Origin: Dehalococcoidia bacterium
GTDB taxonomy: Bacteria; Chloroflexota; Dehalococcoidia; GIF9; AB-539-J10
Direction of reading: 5' to 3'
Assembly: GCA_030605665.1 (NCBI GenBank)
Contig: JAUWHW010000061.1
Coordinates: 1 to 64,000 of the forward strand
DNA: 64,000 bases
Translations under genes and position numbers: made by a program
In this document: positions 17,791 through 26,312 of the stretch, one piece after another
Layout: each line of letters starts with the position of its first letter
Position numbering within the stretch: the stretch's first letter is position 1
Notes under the pieces: generated by a model
Told to the model about the DNA's origin: nothing
What the model saw: the letters and a program-made list of their open reading frames with translations, nothing else
Databases searched by the model: none

Positions 17791-19085
17791 TTAAGACAAT
17801 CAACCCTTGCTCCCGGTTGGAAGGGGAGGTTGTTCTGCCCGGTGACAAATCTATCTCTCACCGAGCAGTTATCCTTAATGGCTTAGCTTCAGACAAAGCC
17901 CAAATCACTAATTTTGCTCCGGGTAAGGATTGCTGGCGCACTGTTAGCTGTCTGAGGGCTCTGGGGGTGGAAATTCGTAGGGAGGGGCCTCATGGTTGTC
18001 CCACCTTATTAATTTACGGAATTGGCCAGGATGGTTTGAAAGAACCTGCCAATGTACTCAATGCTGGAAACAGTGGCACTACTATGCGCATCCTTAGTGG
18101 TCTCCTTTCCAGCCAGCCTTTTCTATCCATTATTACCGGTGATAGTTCCCTTCGCTCTCGTCCTATGGAAAGGCTGATCAAGCCGCTGAGGTCCATGGGA
18201 GCTGAAATTTACGGCAGAGGAAAGGATTCCTTCGCTCCTTTGGTTATCAGAGGGAAAAAGCTACACGGCATAGAATTTTCTTTGCCTGTCCCCAGTGCCC
18301 AGATTAAATCGGCAATTCTATTGGCTGGCCTTTTTGCCCAAGGTGAGACTGTTTTACATCAACTAGTTCCTTCACGAGATCATACTGAGAGGTTGCTTAA
18401 ACGTATGGGGGCTGAATTGGAAATCGATGGCAATTTGCTTTCTTTGACTCCTTTAACCAGTTCCTTAGCTTCGATTAGTTTTCGTGTACCTGGTGATATT
18501 AGCTCGGGGGCCTACTTTTTAGTTGCCGGGGCTCTTCATCCTGATGCCAGGATAATCATAAAGGATTGTGGGATTAACCCTACACGAACAGGAATTATTG
18601 ATGTCCTTTTAGCTATGGGGGCCAAGCTTAAAATAGAAAATAAGCGGGTGGAAGCAGGCGAGCCATTGGCCGATATTATGATAGAATCTAGTGAGCTAAG
18701 GGGAGTTGAGATTGGTGGAAGTATTATTCCTCGCCTTATAGATGAGATTCCAGTTCTAGCTGTAGCTGGCTGTGCAGCTAGAGGTAAAACTGTGATCAGG
18801 GAGGCTACTGAATTGCGAGTGAAGGAATCGGATAGGATTGCCACCGTGGCAAGGGAACTTTCCCGCTTGGGAGCCGAAATTGAACCATTGCCCGATGGCA
18901 TGGTTATCCATGGTGGCAATCTTTTTGTAGGTGCGGAGGTTGACGCTCATTTTGACCATCGCTTGGCGATGAGTCTGGCCATAGCTGGCTTAGTGGCTAA
19001 GGGTAGAACAACTATCAATCATGCCCAGGCAGCGCAGGTCTCCTATCCTGCTTTTTGGCCGGATTTGCAAAATCTAACCAATTAA
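17772..19085 (+). CDS. aroA: 5-Enolpyruvylshikimate-3-phosphate synthase
   Basis: A 437-residue sixth-step shikimate enzyme. Conserved blocks: VLPGDKSISHRAVILNGLA, NAGNSGTTMRILSGLL, SLRSRPMERLIKPLRSMGA, VPSAQIKSAILLAGLFA, SRDHTERLLKRMGAE, VKESDRIATVARELSRLGA and DHRLAMSLAIAGL. The length is normal for the family and no truncation is seen. It overlaps tyrA, so aromatic amino-acid genes form one transcript here. Confidence 0.96.
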   Translation: MAKQNIVKTINPCSRLEGEVVLPGDKSISHRAVILNGLASDKAQITNFAPGKDCWRTVSCLRALGVEIRREGPHGCPTLLIYGIGQDGLKEPANVLNAGNSGTTMRILSGLLSSQPFLSIITGDSSLRSRPMERLIKPLRSMGAEIYGRGKDSFAPLVIRGKKLHGIEFSLPVPSAQIKSAILLAGLFAQGETVLHQLVPSRDHTERLLKRMGAELEIDGNLLSLTPLTSSLASISFRVPGDISSGAYFLVAGALHPDARIIIKDCGINPTRTGIIDVLLAMGAKLKIENKRVEAGEPLADIMIESSELRGVEIGGSIIPRLIDEIPVLAVAGCAARGKTVIREATELRVKESDRIATVARELSRLGAEIEPLPDGMVIHGGNLFVGAEVDAHFDHRLAMSLAIAGLVAKGRTTINHAQAAQVSYPAFWPDLQNLTN

Positions 19086-19139
19086 TGTTGGCTGGGATGA
19101 AATGAAGCAATCTCAAAATTAAATCTTTAGGAGGGTAAT

Positions 19140-19412
19140 ATGGGCACTGAATTGGTTCACATTGGTTTTGGCAACATTGTAGCTGTAAACAGGGCCATTG
19201 CTTTCCTTGCTGTGAATCAGCAACCCATCAAGCGCTTAATCCATGAGGCCAGGGATAAAGGCTTGTTAATAGATGCCACTCATGGCAGAAAAGCAAAGGC
19301 TGCTATTCTCTTTGACACTGGTCATATAGGCCTAGCTGCTATATCTCCAGACACTGTCGCTCATAGGTTGGCTACTCCATCTTTGGCCACTGAGGAAAAA
19401 ATTGAGTTGTGA
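19140..19412 (+). CDS. remA: DUF370/RemA-like regulatory protein
   Basis: A 90-residue DNA-binding-type protein of the RemA (UPF0296) family. The diagnostic core is VHIGFGNIVAVNRAIAFLA, ATHGRKAKAAILFDTGHIGLAAISPDTVAHRL. In Bacillus RemA activates matrix genes; in many other bacteria the gene simply precedes gmk, as here, where the frames overlap by 11 bases. AGGAGGG lies upstream of the ATG. Confidence 0.88.
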   Translation: MGTELVHIGFGNIVAVNRAIAFLAVNQQPIKRLIHEARDKGLLIDATHGRKAKAAILFDTGHIGLAAISPDTVAHRLATPSLATEEKIEL

Positions 19413-20016
19413 AAACTGCCAGCCCGGTGCTTCTCTACTCGTTGTCCTTTCTGGACCTTCTGGAGTAGGCAAAGATGCCGTGCTTACCAGAATGAAGGAG
19501 CTTAAGCGTCCCCTCTACTACGTTGTTACTGCTACTACACGTCCTTGCCGCGCTGGAGAGGGGGAGGGGGTAGATTACTACTTTTTATCTCAGGAAAAAT
19601 TTCAGCAAATGATAGATACAGGGCAGCTTCTAGAATGGGCTAGGGTTTACGACAACTACTATGGTGTGCCTAGAGATGAGATAGCCCGAGGTTTAGCTAG
19701 TGGAGTAGATGTGATAGTCAAGGTAGACGTTCAAGGTGCTGCTACTATTAAAAAAATCCTGCCTCAGGCGGTATTTATTTTCCTCTTGCCTCCCTCTGTG
19801 GAGGAATTGGAAAGACGGCTGAAGCAGAGGCACAGCGAACCTTGGATAGATTTAGCTTTAAGGTTGGAGAAAGCTAGGAAGGAGATAGAAAGTCTGTCCT
19901 TCTTTGATTATGTGATAACAAGCTACCATGGCAAGCTTGATGATGTTGTATCTCAGATTGATGCCATTGTAACCGCTGAAAGATGCCGGGTGAAGCCAAG
20001 GAATGTTATATTGTGA
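19402..20016 (+). CDS. gmk: Guanylate kinase
   Basis: A 204-residue enzyme phosphorylating GMP to GDP. P-loop SGPSGVGKDAVL, GMP-binding segment TATTRPCRAGEGEGVDYYFLS, LLEWARVYDNYYGVPRDE, VDVQGAATIKKILPQAVFIFLLPPS, and a lid Arg region RRLKQRH. It starts at TTG, overlapping remA, with GAGG at suitable spacing. An unusual CENCQPGAS N-terminal extension precedes the P-loop. Confidence 0.94.
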   Translation: MSCENCQPGASLLVVLSGPSGVGKDAVLTRMKELKRPLYYVVTATTRPCRAGEGEGVDYYFLSQEKFQQMIDTGQLLEWARVYDNYYGVPRDEIARGLASGVDVIVKVDVQGAATIKKILPQAVFIFLLPPSVEELERRLKQRHSEPWIDLALRLEKARKEIESLSFFDYVITSYHGKLDDVVSQIDAIVTAERCRVKPRNVIL

Positions 20017-20089
20017 TTTTTTTGTTATGCTTGACCATGGCAACAAATTTAGCTAAGATATAAAAAATAAATTTCTGGGAGTTATCAAA

Positions 20090-20995
20090 ATGAGTAAATC
20101 TAAACTAGCTTGTCTTATAGTCTGTCTCGGCTTATTTCTAGCGATATTTAGTGGATTAGTAAGTGGTCAGCTAGCCATGGCTCAGGAAGAGGAGGAACAA
20201 GCTCCCCCTGAGGAAAAGATTGAACTTACTCCTGAACACCGCGTACAACCCGGGACATCCGATTCCGGTTTCACGTTTGATGTTAAATTGCAATATACCG
20301 GTGAAGAACCACGTTACTTCGATCTTCGAGTCGAAGGGCCTGAAGGATGGCTGGTAGAGGTACGTCCCACTGCTCAGGCGCTAAACCCAATAGCAGACAT
20401 CCGTTTAGACCCCGAGAGAACATACCCTGAAACTGTTGTGATTTTTGCTATGGCGCCGTATTGGGAGTTTCCAGAGCCGGGAGACTATACCATAAAGATG
20501 GAAGCTACGTCGGGAGAGATTGAAGGTAGCATCGATCTTACAGCTAGAATCACTGCCACATACGACTTTACATATGAAACAGCCACCGGGCGGCTCAATA
20601 TTAAGGCTACTGCGGGGAAGGAGAGCTATCTCCCTATCATTATTACCAATATCGGGACAGCTACTTTGGACAAAATAACTTTCTACTCGACCAGGCCAGG
20701 TGGCATTGCTGGAGAGGAATGGAGCGTAACCTTCAAGCCGGAAAAAATAGAAGCTCTCGAACCGTGGAATAAACAAGAAGTGGAGATTACTGTAAAGCCA
20801 CCATCCAAGACCATAGCCGGGGACTATATGGTTACCCTGGAATTTGTGACTGACCCTGCAACTTGGAAGGTTGGCGAATTAGATATCAGGATAACAGTAG
20901 GGACATCTACCAAATGGGGATGGATAGGAGCTGGCATCGTAGTTGCTGTGATAGCCGGCTTGGTAATAGGCTTTAGACAGTTAGGCAGAAGATGA
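20090..20995 (+). CDS. Secreted, membrane-anchored NEW3-domain protein
   Basis: 301 residues. A signal peptide (about 1-31, ending near AMAQEE), two beta-rich Ig-like segments with NEW3/COG1470 features (LRVEGPEGWLVEVRP; ITNIGTATLDKITFYS; VEITVKPPSKTIAGDYMVTLEF), and a C-terminal transmembrane helix at about 274-295 followed by RRLGRR-like positive residues. Such proteins often accompany ABC-2 exporters; the ABC ATPase starts inside its stop codon. The extracellular role is unknown. Confidence 0.8.
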   Translation: MSKSKLACLIVCLGLFLAIFSGLVSGQLAMAQEEEEQAPPEEKIELTPEHRVQPGTSDSGFTFDVKLQYTGEEPRYFDLRVEGPEGWLVEVRPTAQALNPIADIRLDPERTYPETVVIFAMAPYWEFPEPGDYTIKMEATSGEIEGSIDLTARITATYDFTYETATGRLNIKATAGKESYLPIIITNIGTATLDKITFYSTRPGGIAGEEWSVTFKPEKIEALEPWNKQEVEITVKPPSKTIAGDYMVTLEFVTDPATWKVGELDIRITVGTSTKWGWIGAGIVVAVIAGLVIGFRQLGRR

Positions 20996-21927
20996 AAATG
21001 GGGCAAGCTATTGAGACAAAGAATTTAACTAAAACCTATGATGGCTTTACCGCTGTTGATAAGCTCAACCTTAGTATAGAGGAAGGAGAAATTTTTGGCT
21101 TTCTTGGTCCTAATGGCGCAGGCAAAACGACAACCATACTAATGCTCATGGGACTTACTGAGCCCAGTTCGGGGACAGCACAAGTTTGCGGCTATAACCC
21201 CACCAGAGAGCCCTTGAAAGTGAAGCGTATTGTGGGCTATCTGCCAGAAAAGGTTGGCTTTTACGAAGACTTAACCGCAAGGCAAAACTTAAAGTATACC
21301 GCTGAGCTAAATAGTCTACCTAAGAAAGAAGCTGAAGAAAGAATTGCTAATCTTTTAGCTACAGTAGGGTTGTCTCCAGTAGCTGACCAGGAGGTCAGGA
21401 AACTCTCCCGAGGGATGAAGCAAAGGTTAGGCATAGCTGACATATGGGTCAAGGAGCCAAAGCTTGTGTTCCTTGACGAACCTACCTCTGGCATAGACCC
21501 TGAAGGCATTGAGGATGTCCTTAATCTTATAGTGAGTATGGCTAAGAAGGGGATAACTGTTGTCTTCTGTTCTCATCAACTACACCAAGTTCAAAAAATA
21601 TGCACTCGAGTGGGGATATTAGCCAAGGGACATCTAGTAGCTGAAGGGGGGATAGACCGCCTGGGGAGGCAGGCCATAGCCGGTGGACGATATCGCATCG
21701 AGGCTCAGGTAGCCCAGTTGAGGCCAAAACTTATTGATTCTATAAAACGGGTTAAAGGGGTGGTGGAGGTGCAAGGTTCTGGTGAATTGCTGCTTATTAA
21801 CTGCAGTAAGGATTTGAGAGGGCAGATAGCCAAAGTGATTGTTGATAGTGGCGATACACTGCTTGGGATGAAAATAGAAGAATATAGCTTAGAAAAAATT
21901 TATAAAAAGTACTCCCGTGAGGCTTAG
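20992..21927 (+). CDS. ABC transporter ATP-binding protein (ABC-2 type)
   Basis: 311 residues with Walker A (GPNGAGKTT), signature KLSRGMKQRLGIA, Walker B with LVFLDEPTSGIDPEG and the H-loop FCSHQ. The C-terminal extension of about 90 residues is typical of CcmA/NatA-like exporters. Its ATG overlaps the previous stop (ATGA), and the permease starts two bases after its own stop, so all three genes are one operon. Confidence 0.92.
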   Translation: MKMGQAIETKNLTKTYDGFTAVDKLNLSIEEGEIFGFLGPNGAGKTTTILMLMGLTEPSSGTAQVCGYNPTREPLKVKRIVGYLPEKVGFYEDLTARQNLKYTAELNSLPKKEAEERIANLLATVGLSPVADQEVRKLSRGMKQRLGIADIWVKEPKLVFLDEPTSGIDPEGIEDVLNLIVSMAKKGITVVFCSHQLHQVQKICTRVGILAKGHLVAEGGIDRLGRQAIAGGRYRIEAQVAQLRPKLIDSIKRVKGVVEVQGSGELLLINCSKDLRGQIAKVIVDSGDTLLGMKIEEYSLEKIYKKYSREA

Positions 21928-21929
21928 CT

Positions 21930-22868
21930 ATGTATGCTGTCTTTCGAAAAGAGCTAGCTGACTATCTAAGTAGTAAAAGGTTCGGCATCCTCTTCATTTT
22001 GATTTTATTAGCAGCAGTATTTGCTGTTTATTTAGCTATTCAAAATATAAGGGGTGTCGTAACTCCGACTACTGAGTTTGTCTTCCTCAAAATTTTCGTT
22101 GCCTCTGGAAAAACGTTACCTTCTTTTCTTTTCTTTATCGCTCTTTTTATCCCCATAGTAGGCATAGCCTTTGGCTTCGATGCCATAAACAGCGAGCGGA
22201 CTAGCGGCAACTTGAGTCGGCTTTTATCGCAGCCAATCTACAGAGATTCGGTAATAAATGGCAAGTTCCTGGCTGGCTTAGCTGTCCTAAGCGTTATGAT
22301 AGCGAGCGTAATTGCCATTGTTGCTGGACTGGGGCTCCGCATAGTCGGTGTGCCACCGAATTCAGAAGAAATTTTAAGACTTATAGCCTTTGTCCTGATA
22401 AGCATAGTTTATGGAGCTTTCTGGATGGCATTGTCTATCCTCTTCTCCATTTTCTTTGACCGGGCGGCTACCTCTATGTTAGCCTCAATAGCATTGTGGA
22501 TATTCTTTTTCTTCTTTATGTCCATGATTGCTGGAGCTATTGCTGATGCTAGAATGCCAATCGACCAGAATTCTAGCCTCGAAATGATAGTTAAAAACAT
22601 TGAAATTCAAGGGATGCTCGGTCGCATTTCCCCTTGTACTCTTTACGGAGAAGCTACCGCTGCCTTATTGACCCCTGAACTTGGTAGCCTTAATCCGGCG
22701 CTATTGATGATAAGTACTCTCACTGCCGGAAGGATGCTTACATCTCTTCCCTTCATCCAGAGTCTTTTGCTTGTCTGGCCTCAGGTAGTAAGTATAATTG
22801 CTTTGGCAGCTATTTGCTTCGCTGTCTCCTACATAAGGTTTATGAGAGAGGAGATAAGGTCAATTTAA
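21930..22868 (+). CDS. ABC-2 type transporter permease
   Basis: A 312-residue membrane protein with about six hydrophobic helices. It begins VFRKELADYLSSKRFGILFILILL and contains FGFDAINSERTSGNLSRLLSQPIYRDSVINGKFLAGL, the hallmark cytoplasmic loop of NosY/ABC2-type permeases. It partners with the ATPase just upstream. Substrate unknown; the preceding NEW3 protein is probably an accessory subunit. Confidence 0.88.
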   Translation: MYAVFRKELADYLSSKRFGILFILILLAAVFAVYLAIQNIRGVVTPTTEFVFLKIFVASGKTLPSFLFFIALFIPIVGIAFGFDAINSERTSGNLSRLLSQPIYRDSVINGKFLAGLAVLSVMIASVIAIVAGLGLRIVGVPPNSEEILRLIAFVLISIVYGAFWMALSILFSIFFDRAATSMLASIALWIFFFFFMSMIAGAIADARMPIDQNSSLEMIVKNIEIQGMLGRISPCTLYGEATAALLTPELGSLNPALLMISTLTAGRMLTSLPFIQSLLLVWPQVVSIIALAAICFAVSYIRFMREEIRSI

Positions 22869-22889
22869 GACCTAAATAGCCTGTCTTTC

Positions 22890-23330
22890 TTAGCTCTCTG
22901 TTCTCACCCACAGTTTTTTCCCATCGGTAACAAACTCAACAGTGCCGTTTTCCGACGTCAGGTGAACTTTGTCCTTGCCCAACCTTTCCTCTAACCTCTC
23001 CACCACTTCAGTGCTGGGATGCCCAAAGGGGTTATCTAGCCCTACTGAAATTACGGCTACCTCGGGGTCAACTGCAGCCAGAAATTGTGGAGAGGTGGAT
23101 GTCTTGCTGCCATGGTGGGCAACTTTCAGGACTGTGCCTCTCAAATTGGCTCGCTGCCCGATAAGTTCAAATTCAGCTTCTTGCCTGATATCAGCTGTAA
23201 ATAGGAAGCTAACTTCGCCTGAGCTCAGCCGAAGTACTACTCCATTGTTATCCACATCGTGGCTGGTTCCTTGAAACAACTTTAGCGGCGGATTGAGCAC
23301 TTCCATTTTCATTGAGTGGTCATAATTCAC
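22890..23330 (-). pseudogene. ComEC-type metallo-beta-lactamase, N-terminus lost at element junction
   Basis: The 146-residue frame matches the C-terminal half of ComEC/Rec2-like MBL proteins: NNGVVLRL, FLFTADI, VLKVAHHGSKTSTSPQFLAAVDPEVAVISVG and NPFGHPS. The N-terminal part with the first metal motif (HxHxDH) is absent; homology begins near MEVLNPP and upstream codons look unrelated. The break coincides with the left edge of the mobile element, so the gene was probably split by integration, the rest lying beyond the right edge. An unrelated GTG could start a short product, but it would lack the active site. Confidence 0.7.
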
Positions 23331-23487
23331 GCAATGTCTTTCCCTTTACTCTTTTAGTTGAAGGCAAGGGACCGGAGCGGATAGAAAATTGAGGGAGTAG
23401 TCCCGGTGAAATTTAGCGCCATTGAACAAACATGGGCATGTCCGTTATTTTGGGCGTATAGCTTAAAATGAGCGGTGGTGTTAGCAA
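23331..23487. other. Probable left attachment region of the element
   Basis: A non-coding stretch between the truncated MBL gene and the excisionase-like gene. I see no tRNA fragment and no obvious direct repeat. The crossover should lie near 23,315-23,340, where host-gene similarity ends. Confidence 0.4.
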
Positions 23488-23766
23488 TTAAGGCACTAGT
23501 TTATAGCCGTTGGCTATAAGCCAATTGTAAAACTCCAGAGATATCGTGTCCGTTTCAATATACCCATCAATGATAGGTTCGCCAAAATGCCTGACTCTTT
23601 TACAGTTCAGAAATTCCTCAACAGCATCTACAGGGATAAGCCATTTCCTTCCGTCAGGGAGTTTTACGGCATTGAGGTTGCCTTCTATGCAGAACTGCCT
23701 GATCCTGCGCTCCGAATAACGCAATAACGAAGACGCTTCCTGCAGTGTATAAAATTTCCGCTTCAT
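23488..23766 (-). CDS. Excisionase-like helix-turn-helix protein
   Basis: 92 residues with a MerR/excisionase-type N-terminal winged helix: FYTLQEASSLLRYSERRIRQFCIEGNLNAVKLPDGRKWLIPVDAVEEFL. The C-terminal 35 residues are unrecognised. It is the first gene inside the left end of the element, a usual place for a recombination directionality factor, although serine-recombinase systems may use other RDF types. Confidence 0.75.
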   Translation of the reverse strand: MKRKFYTLQEASSLLRYSERRIRQFCIEGNLNAVKLPDGRKWLIPVDAVEEFLNCKRVRHFGEPIIDGYIETDTISLEFYNWLIANGYKLVP

Positions 23767-23880
23767 TTTTTCTAAGTTTGCCGCTATTTCCTCTTATTGC
23801 CGTTGTTTCAAATTGACACGCAGATGGCTCGCGGTTGTAGTATATCCCCAGGATTATTAAAAAACAAGGAATTTTCAAGG

Positions 23881-24096
23881 ATGGCAATATTTACCATAAA
23901 GGTAGATAAGAAAACGGGTATGACCTACTTTCCGAAGGAGATAAGGCAGGAGGGGTTCGTGGGCGAGATTGAAGGTCTCCCGAATGCACTCACGTTTACG
24001 CTGATCAAACCTGGGACCAAATTGTCCGACGTAGAGAAGAGTCTCCGGATTATTCTTCGGGATATCGCACTGCGCAGACAGCAGGGGCAAGAGTGA
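23881..24096 (+). CDS. Small AbrB-like protein
   Basis: 71 residues. IFTIKVDKKTGMTYFPKEIRQEG resembles the swapped-hairpin AbrB/SpoVT DNA-binding fold, followed by a short helical tail. The ATG at 23,881 is used; upstream in-frame codons are unlikely because of the sequence composition. The next gene starts inside its stop (GTGA overlap). A regulatory role is inferred. Confidence 0.6.
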   Translation: MAIFTIKVDKKTGMTYFPKEIRQEGFVGEIEGLPNALTFTLIKPGTKLSDVEKSLRIILRDIALRRQQGQE

Positions 24097-24260
24097 ACCC
24101 AAAAAGCGAAGAATGCAAGGTTAAAATTCACTGGCGACCGGTCGTTGGGGAACCATCGCCACTTTGGCGTCGCTTATGGAATCAGCTGTTGCAAGAAAAA
24201 AAACGAAGTTCCTCTACTAGTAAAACTTCAGGTGACCAAGGGATGAAGGAGTCCTTATGA
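24093..24260 (+). CDS. Small basic protein, unknown function
   Basis: 55 residues from a GTG that overlaps the previous stop codon, indicating translational coupling. The core HWRPVVGEPSPLWRRLWNQLL resembles a short segment (EPSPxWRRLWxxLL) common in small genes of mobile elements. The C-terminal half is Ser/Lys-rich. No function known. Confidence 0.55.
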   Translation: MNPKSEECKVKIHWRPVVGEPSPLWRRLWNQLLQEKKRSSSTSKTSGDQGMKESL

Positions 24261-24284
24261 GTTCAATGTGACCAATAATGCCAA

Positions 24285-24306
24285 AGCCTCGGGGAAGTCC
24301 GAGGCT
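24285..24306 (+). other. Intergenic hairpin
   Basis: AGCCTCGG, six bases, CCGAGGCT: a perfect 8-bp stem. No U-run follows, so it may stabilise or attenuate the transcript rather than terminate it. Confidence 0.5.
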
Positions 24307-24332
24307 AAAGGCGGGAGTTTAAGGAGAAGGCA

Positions 24333-24443
24333 ATGCTGACGTATAGTGACATAGCCTGGCAAAGTTGTCAAGATAATCTCGGGTCAGCACAACCCCGCTA
24401 CCAACTCTTGATCTTTGACCTCATAGGGGGCGGGCATGGCTAA
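24333..24443 (+). CDS. Short leader-type ORF upstream of the replication initiator
   Basis: 36 codons with a good AAGGAGA ribosome-binding site (MLTYSDIAWQSCQDN at the N-terminus). Its stop overlaps the ATG of the initiator gene by eight bases, so translation of this peptide probably drives initiator synthesis. No recognisable domain. Confidence 0.5.
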   Translation: MLTYSDIAWQSCQDNLGSAQPRYQLLIFDLIGGGHG

Positions 24444-25263
24444 TCCACAGCCGACAGACGCCCACTTAAGGGTAGCTCACCAAATCTTTGAGCAGGTCAT
24501 GGCGTCCGACTTTACTAAGCGACAGGGGAAAATCCTTGACCTGATCCTGCGGCTATCCTGGGGTTGTGGCAAGAAAGAAGCTTACATCCCCCGGCAGAAG
24601 GATTTTGAGGTTGTTGGCGTAGGAGAAGGACATATAAAGGCTGAACTAAGGTGGCTCGAACTAGCAAAGGTAATCACAATCTCTGACAATCAATATTCGT
24701 TTAATAAGGATTACGATCAATGGCGAGTCAGCAGGGCTAAGGGTTATGACCCTGAAAAACTTACCACTTTGGTAAGAATTAACCTCAGTTCTAAGCCCAA
24801 AACTTACCAAAGTGGTAAGACAAACTTACCAAAGTGGGAAGATTCCACTTACCAAAGTGGTAAGAATTCTACGAGTAAATTAGCTACGTCTAAAGAAAAT
24901 ATTAAAGAAAGTATATATAAAGAGAAGAGGGAACCTCTCTCACCAAAACAGAAAGAGTTGTTTAGTATCCTTTTAAGATGTCCCGCCATTAAGGAAACCG
25001 ATGCTCATAAGCTTCCGGAGCTTTTACAAGACTACCCTAATGTTAATCACGCTCTGGAATTCAAGAAATTCGCCGAATGGTGGCCTGGCCCGAAGAAACG
25101 CCAAAAACCTTGGGCCACTCTAAGAAATTGGCTTGAAAAAGCCCGGGGAGAGGCAATTCAGAGCCTAGGAGGCAAAAGATATGACAGAGCTGCAGAAAAT
25201 AGACAGCGTCCTAAGTTCGATGTTGACATCATCGAGTCTGGAGAGGCCGAAAGTGAATCATGA
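24436..25263 (+). CDS. Replication initiator with phage O-like N-terminal domain
   Basis: 275 residues. The N-terminal 90 residues (AHQIFEQVMASDFTKRQGKILDLILRLSWGCGKKEAYIP, ending in a winged helix with GEGHIKAELRWLELAKVI) match the phage replication protein O domain. The middle (about 108-150) is low-complexity and contains TYQSGK twice, because the DNA there carries palindromic iterons. The C-terminal part (EFKKFAEWWPGPKKRQKPWATLRNWLEKA) resembles the region of O/DnaD-type proteins that contacts the helicase loader. The next gene is a DnaC-like ATPase. Confidence 0.82.
   Translation: MANPQPTDAHLRVAHQIFEQVMASDFTKRQGKILDLILRLSWGCGKKEAYIPRQKDFEVVGVGEGHIKAELRWLELAKVITISDNQYSFNKDYDQWRVSRAKGYDPEKLTTLVRINLSSKPKTYQSGKTNLPKWEDSTYQSGKNSTSKLATSKENIKESIYKEKREPLSPKQKELFSILLRCPAIKETDAHKLPELLQDYPNVNHALEFKKFAEWWPGPKKRQKPWATLRNWLEKARGEAIQSLGGKRYDRAAENRQRPKFDVDIIESGEAESES
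24760..24935. other. Candidate intragenic replication origin (iterons plus AT-rich stretch)
   Basis: Four 17-bp palindromes CTTACCAAAGTGGTAAG or close variants lie at 24,760, 24,803, 24,825 and 24,848. The last three are spaced 22-23 bp apart. An AT-rich stretch follows at about 24,865-24,930 (ATATTAAAGAAAGTATATAT). Iterons then AT-rich DNA inside the initiator gene is exactly the layout of the lambda origin inside gene O. Confidence 0.7.
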
Positions 25264-26089
25264 GACATACCCTGAGGAGCTAGAGTGTGGGACATGTGGT
25301 CAGAAGTTTACTGGTGAGGTCCGTGTTTTTCGCTTTGGTACCACGGAAAGGAAAGTTTACCCACGCGAGTGTCCTGAGTGTAAGCAAAAAACGGAAGAGC
25401 GGGAAAGGCTCGAGGCAGAGGAGGAAAATCGGCTGAAGCTTGTTGCCCAGAGAGAAAAATGGCGCCGGTCCTGCGGCATTCCTCAGTGGATGGTGACTAA
25501 AAGATTTGAAAACTTTGAGCTTGCTTTGCAGAAGGCAGCATATAAAATCGCCACTGAGTATGCTAATGGGTTAAATCTAGGGAAGCCAATTGGCTATCAC
25601 TCGCTTATTTTATACTCTCAGGAGAATGGCGTGGGGAAGACTCATTTGGTTATAGCAATTGCTAATAGAGCCATCGATAACTGGGGCGGTAACCCTGACT
25701 GCAGTGCCTGTCCGATACGCTTTGAGAGTGGTCCTGGGCTGATTCGGCGCATACGTGCTACCTATAATATTGGCCTCGATGCCTACCATGAGAGAGAAAG
25801 AGAAGAAGATATCTACAATCAACTTCGCGGGGTCAGATTACTCATCCTAGATGATGTGGGTAAAGAGAACCCATCGGCGCATACCCGGGAGGTCTACTTC
25901 TACATCATTGATGAGCGGTATAAGGCTGGCCTTCCGGTGGTCATCACTAGCAATCTGCCTTTGGAGGGAAAACCATCATTGTGTGACCTCATGGGTCCTA
26001 GCACCGTCGACAGACTCATCGGTATGACTAGGGGCAGGATTATCGAGCTTAAAGGAAAGAGTTTTAGGCAACTTAAGAAGCAGCCATGA
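25181..26089 (+). CDS. DnaC-like helicase loader ATPase with zinc finger
   Basis: 302 residues. An N-terminal zinc finger (C36, C39, C64, C67) precedes an AAA+ domain with Walker A ENGVGKTHL (about 148-156), Walker B LLILDDVG, and sensor-type VVITSNLPL. Together with the upstream O-like initiator it forms a lambda O/P-type or DnaC-type replication module that would load the host DnaB. The ATG at 25,181 has AGGAGG upstream and overlaps the initiator gene by 83 bases. The first Gly of Walker A is replaced by Ser. Confidence 0.85.
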   Translation: MTELQKIDSVLSSMLTSSSLERPKVNHETYPEELECGTCGQKFTGEVRVFRFGTTERKVYPRECPECKQKTEERERLEAEEENRLKLVAQREKWRRSCGIPQWMVTKRFENFELALQKAAYKIATEYANGLNLGKPIGYHSLILYSQENGVGKTHLVIAIANRAIDNWGGNPDCSACPIRFESGPGLIRRIRATYNIGLDAYHEREREEDIYNQLRGVRLLILDDVGKENPSAHTREVYFYIIDERYKAGLPVVITSNLPLEGKPSLCDLMGPSTVDRLIGMTRGRIIELKGKSFRQLKKQP

Positions 26090-26105
26090 ATAAAGGAGGC
26101 GACTA

Positions 26106-26183
26106 ATGGAGAAACTGGAATTAGTATTTAGCTATGAGAAGGAAACCAGGAGAAGAAGGTGCATAAGTGGCAGCCCAGATTAA
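26106..26183 (+). CDS. Very short ORF (25 codons)
   Basis: A strong AAAGGAGG precedes the ATG; the peptide begins MEKLELVFSYEKETRRRR. It may be a truncated gene, since a second frame from GTG 26,167 runs on for 43 codons. Weak evidence beyond the ribosome-binding site. Confidence 0.35.
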   Translation: MEKLELVFSYEKETRRRRCISGSPD

Positions 26184-26312
26184 AGTCGCCAGGGCAGGCA
26201 AAATATTTCTTAAGAAATATTTTTGGAGAGTGAGGTCAAGAAAGCTTCCACTAAAGAAGATGTTTATGTGTAAGAACTATCAGGGGGTCAAGCTCTAGCT
26301 AGGAGGTAGAAG

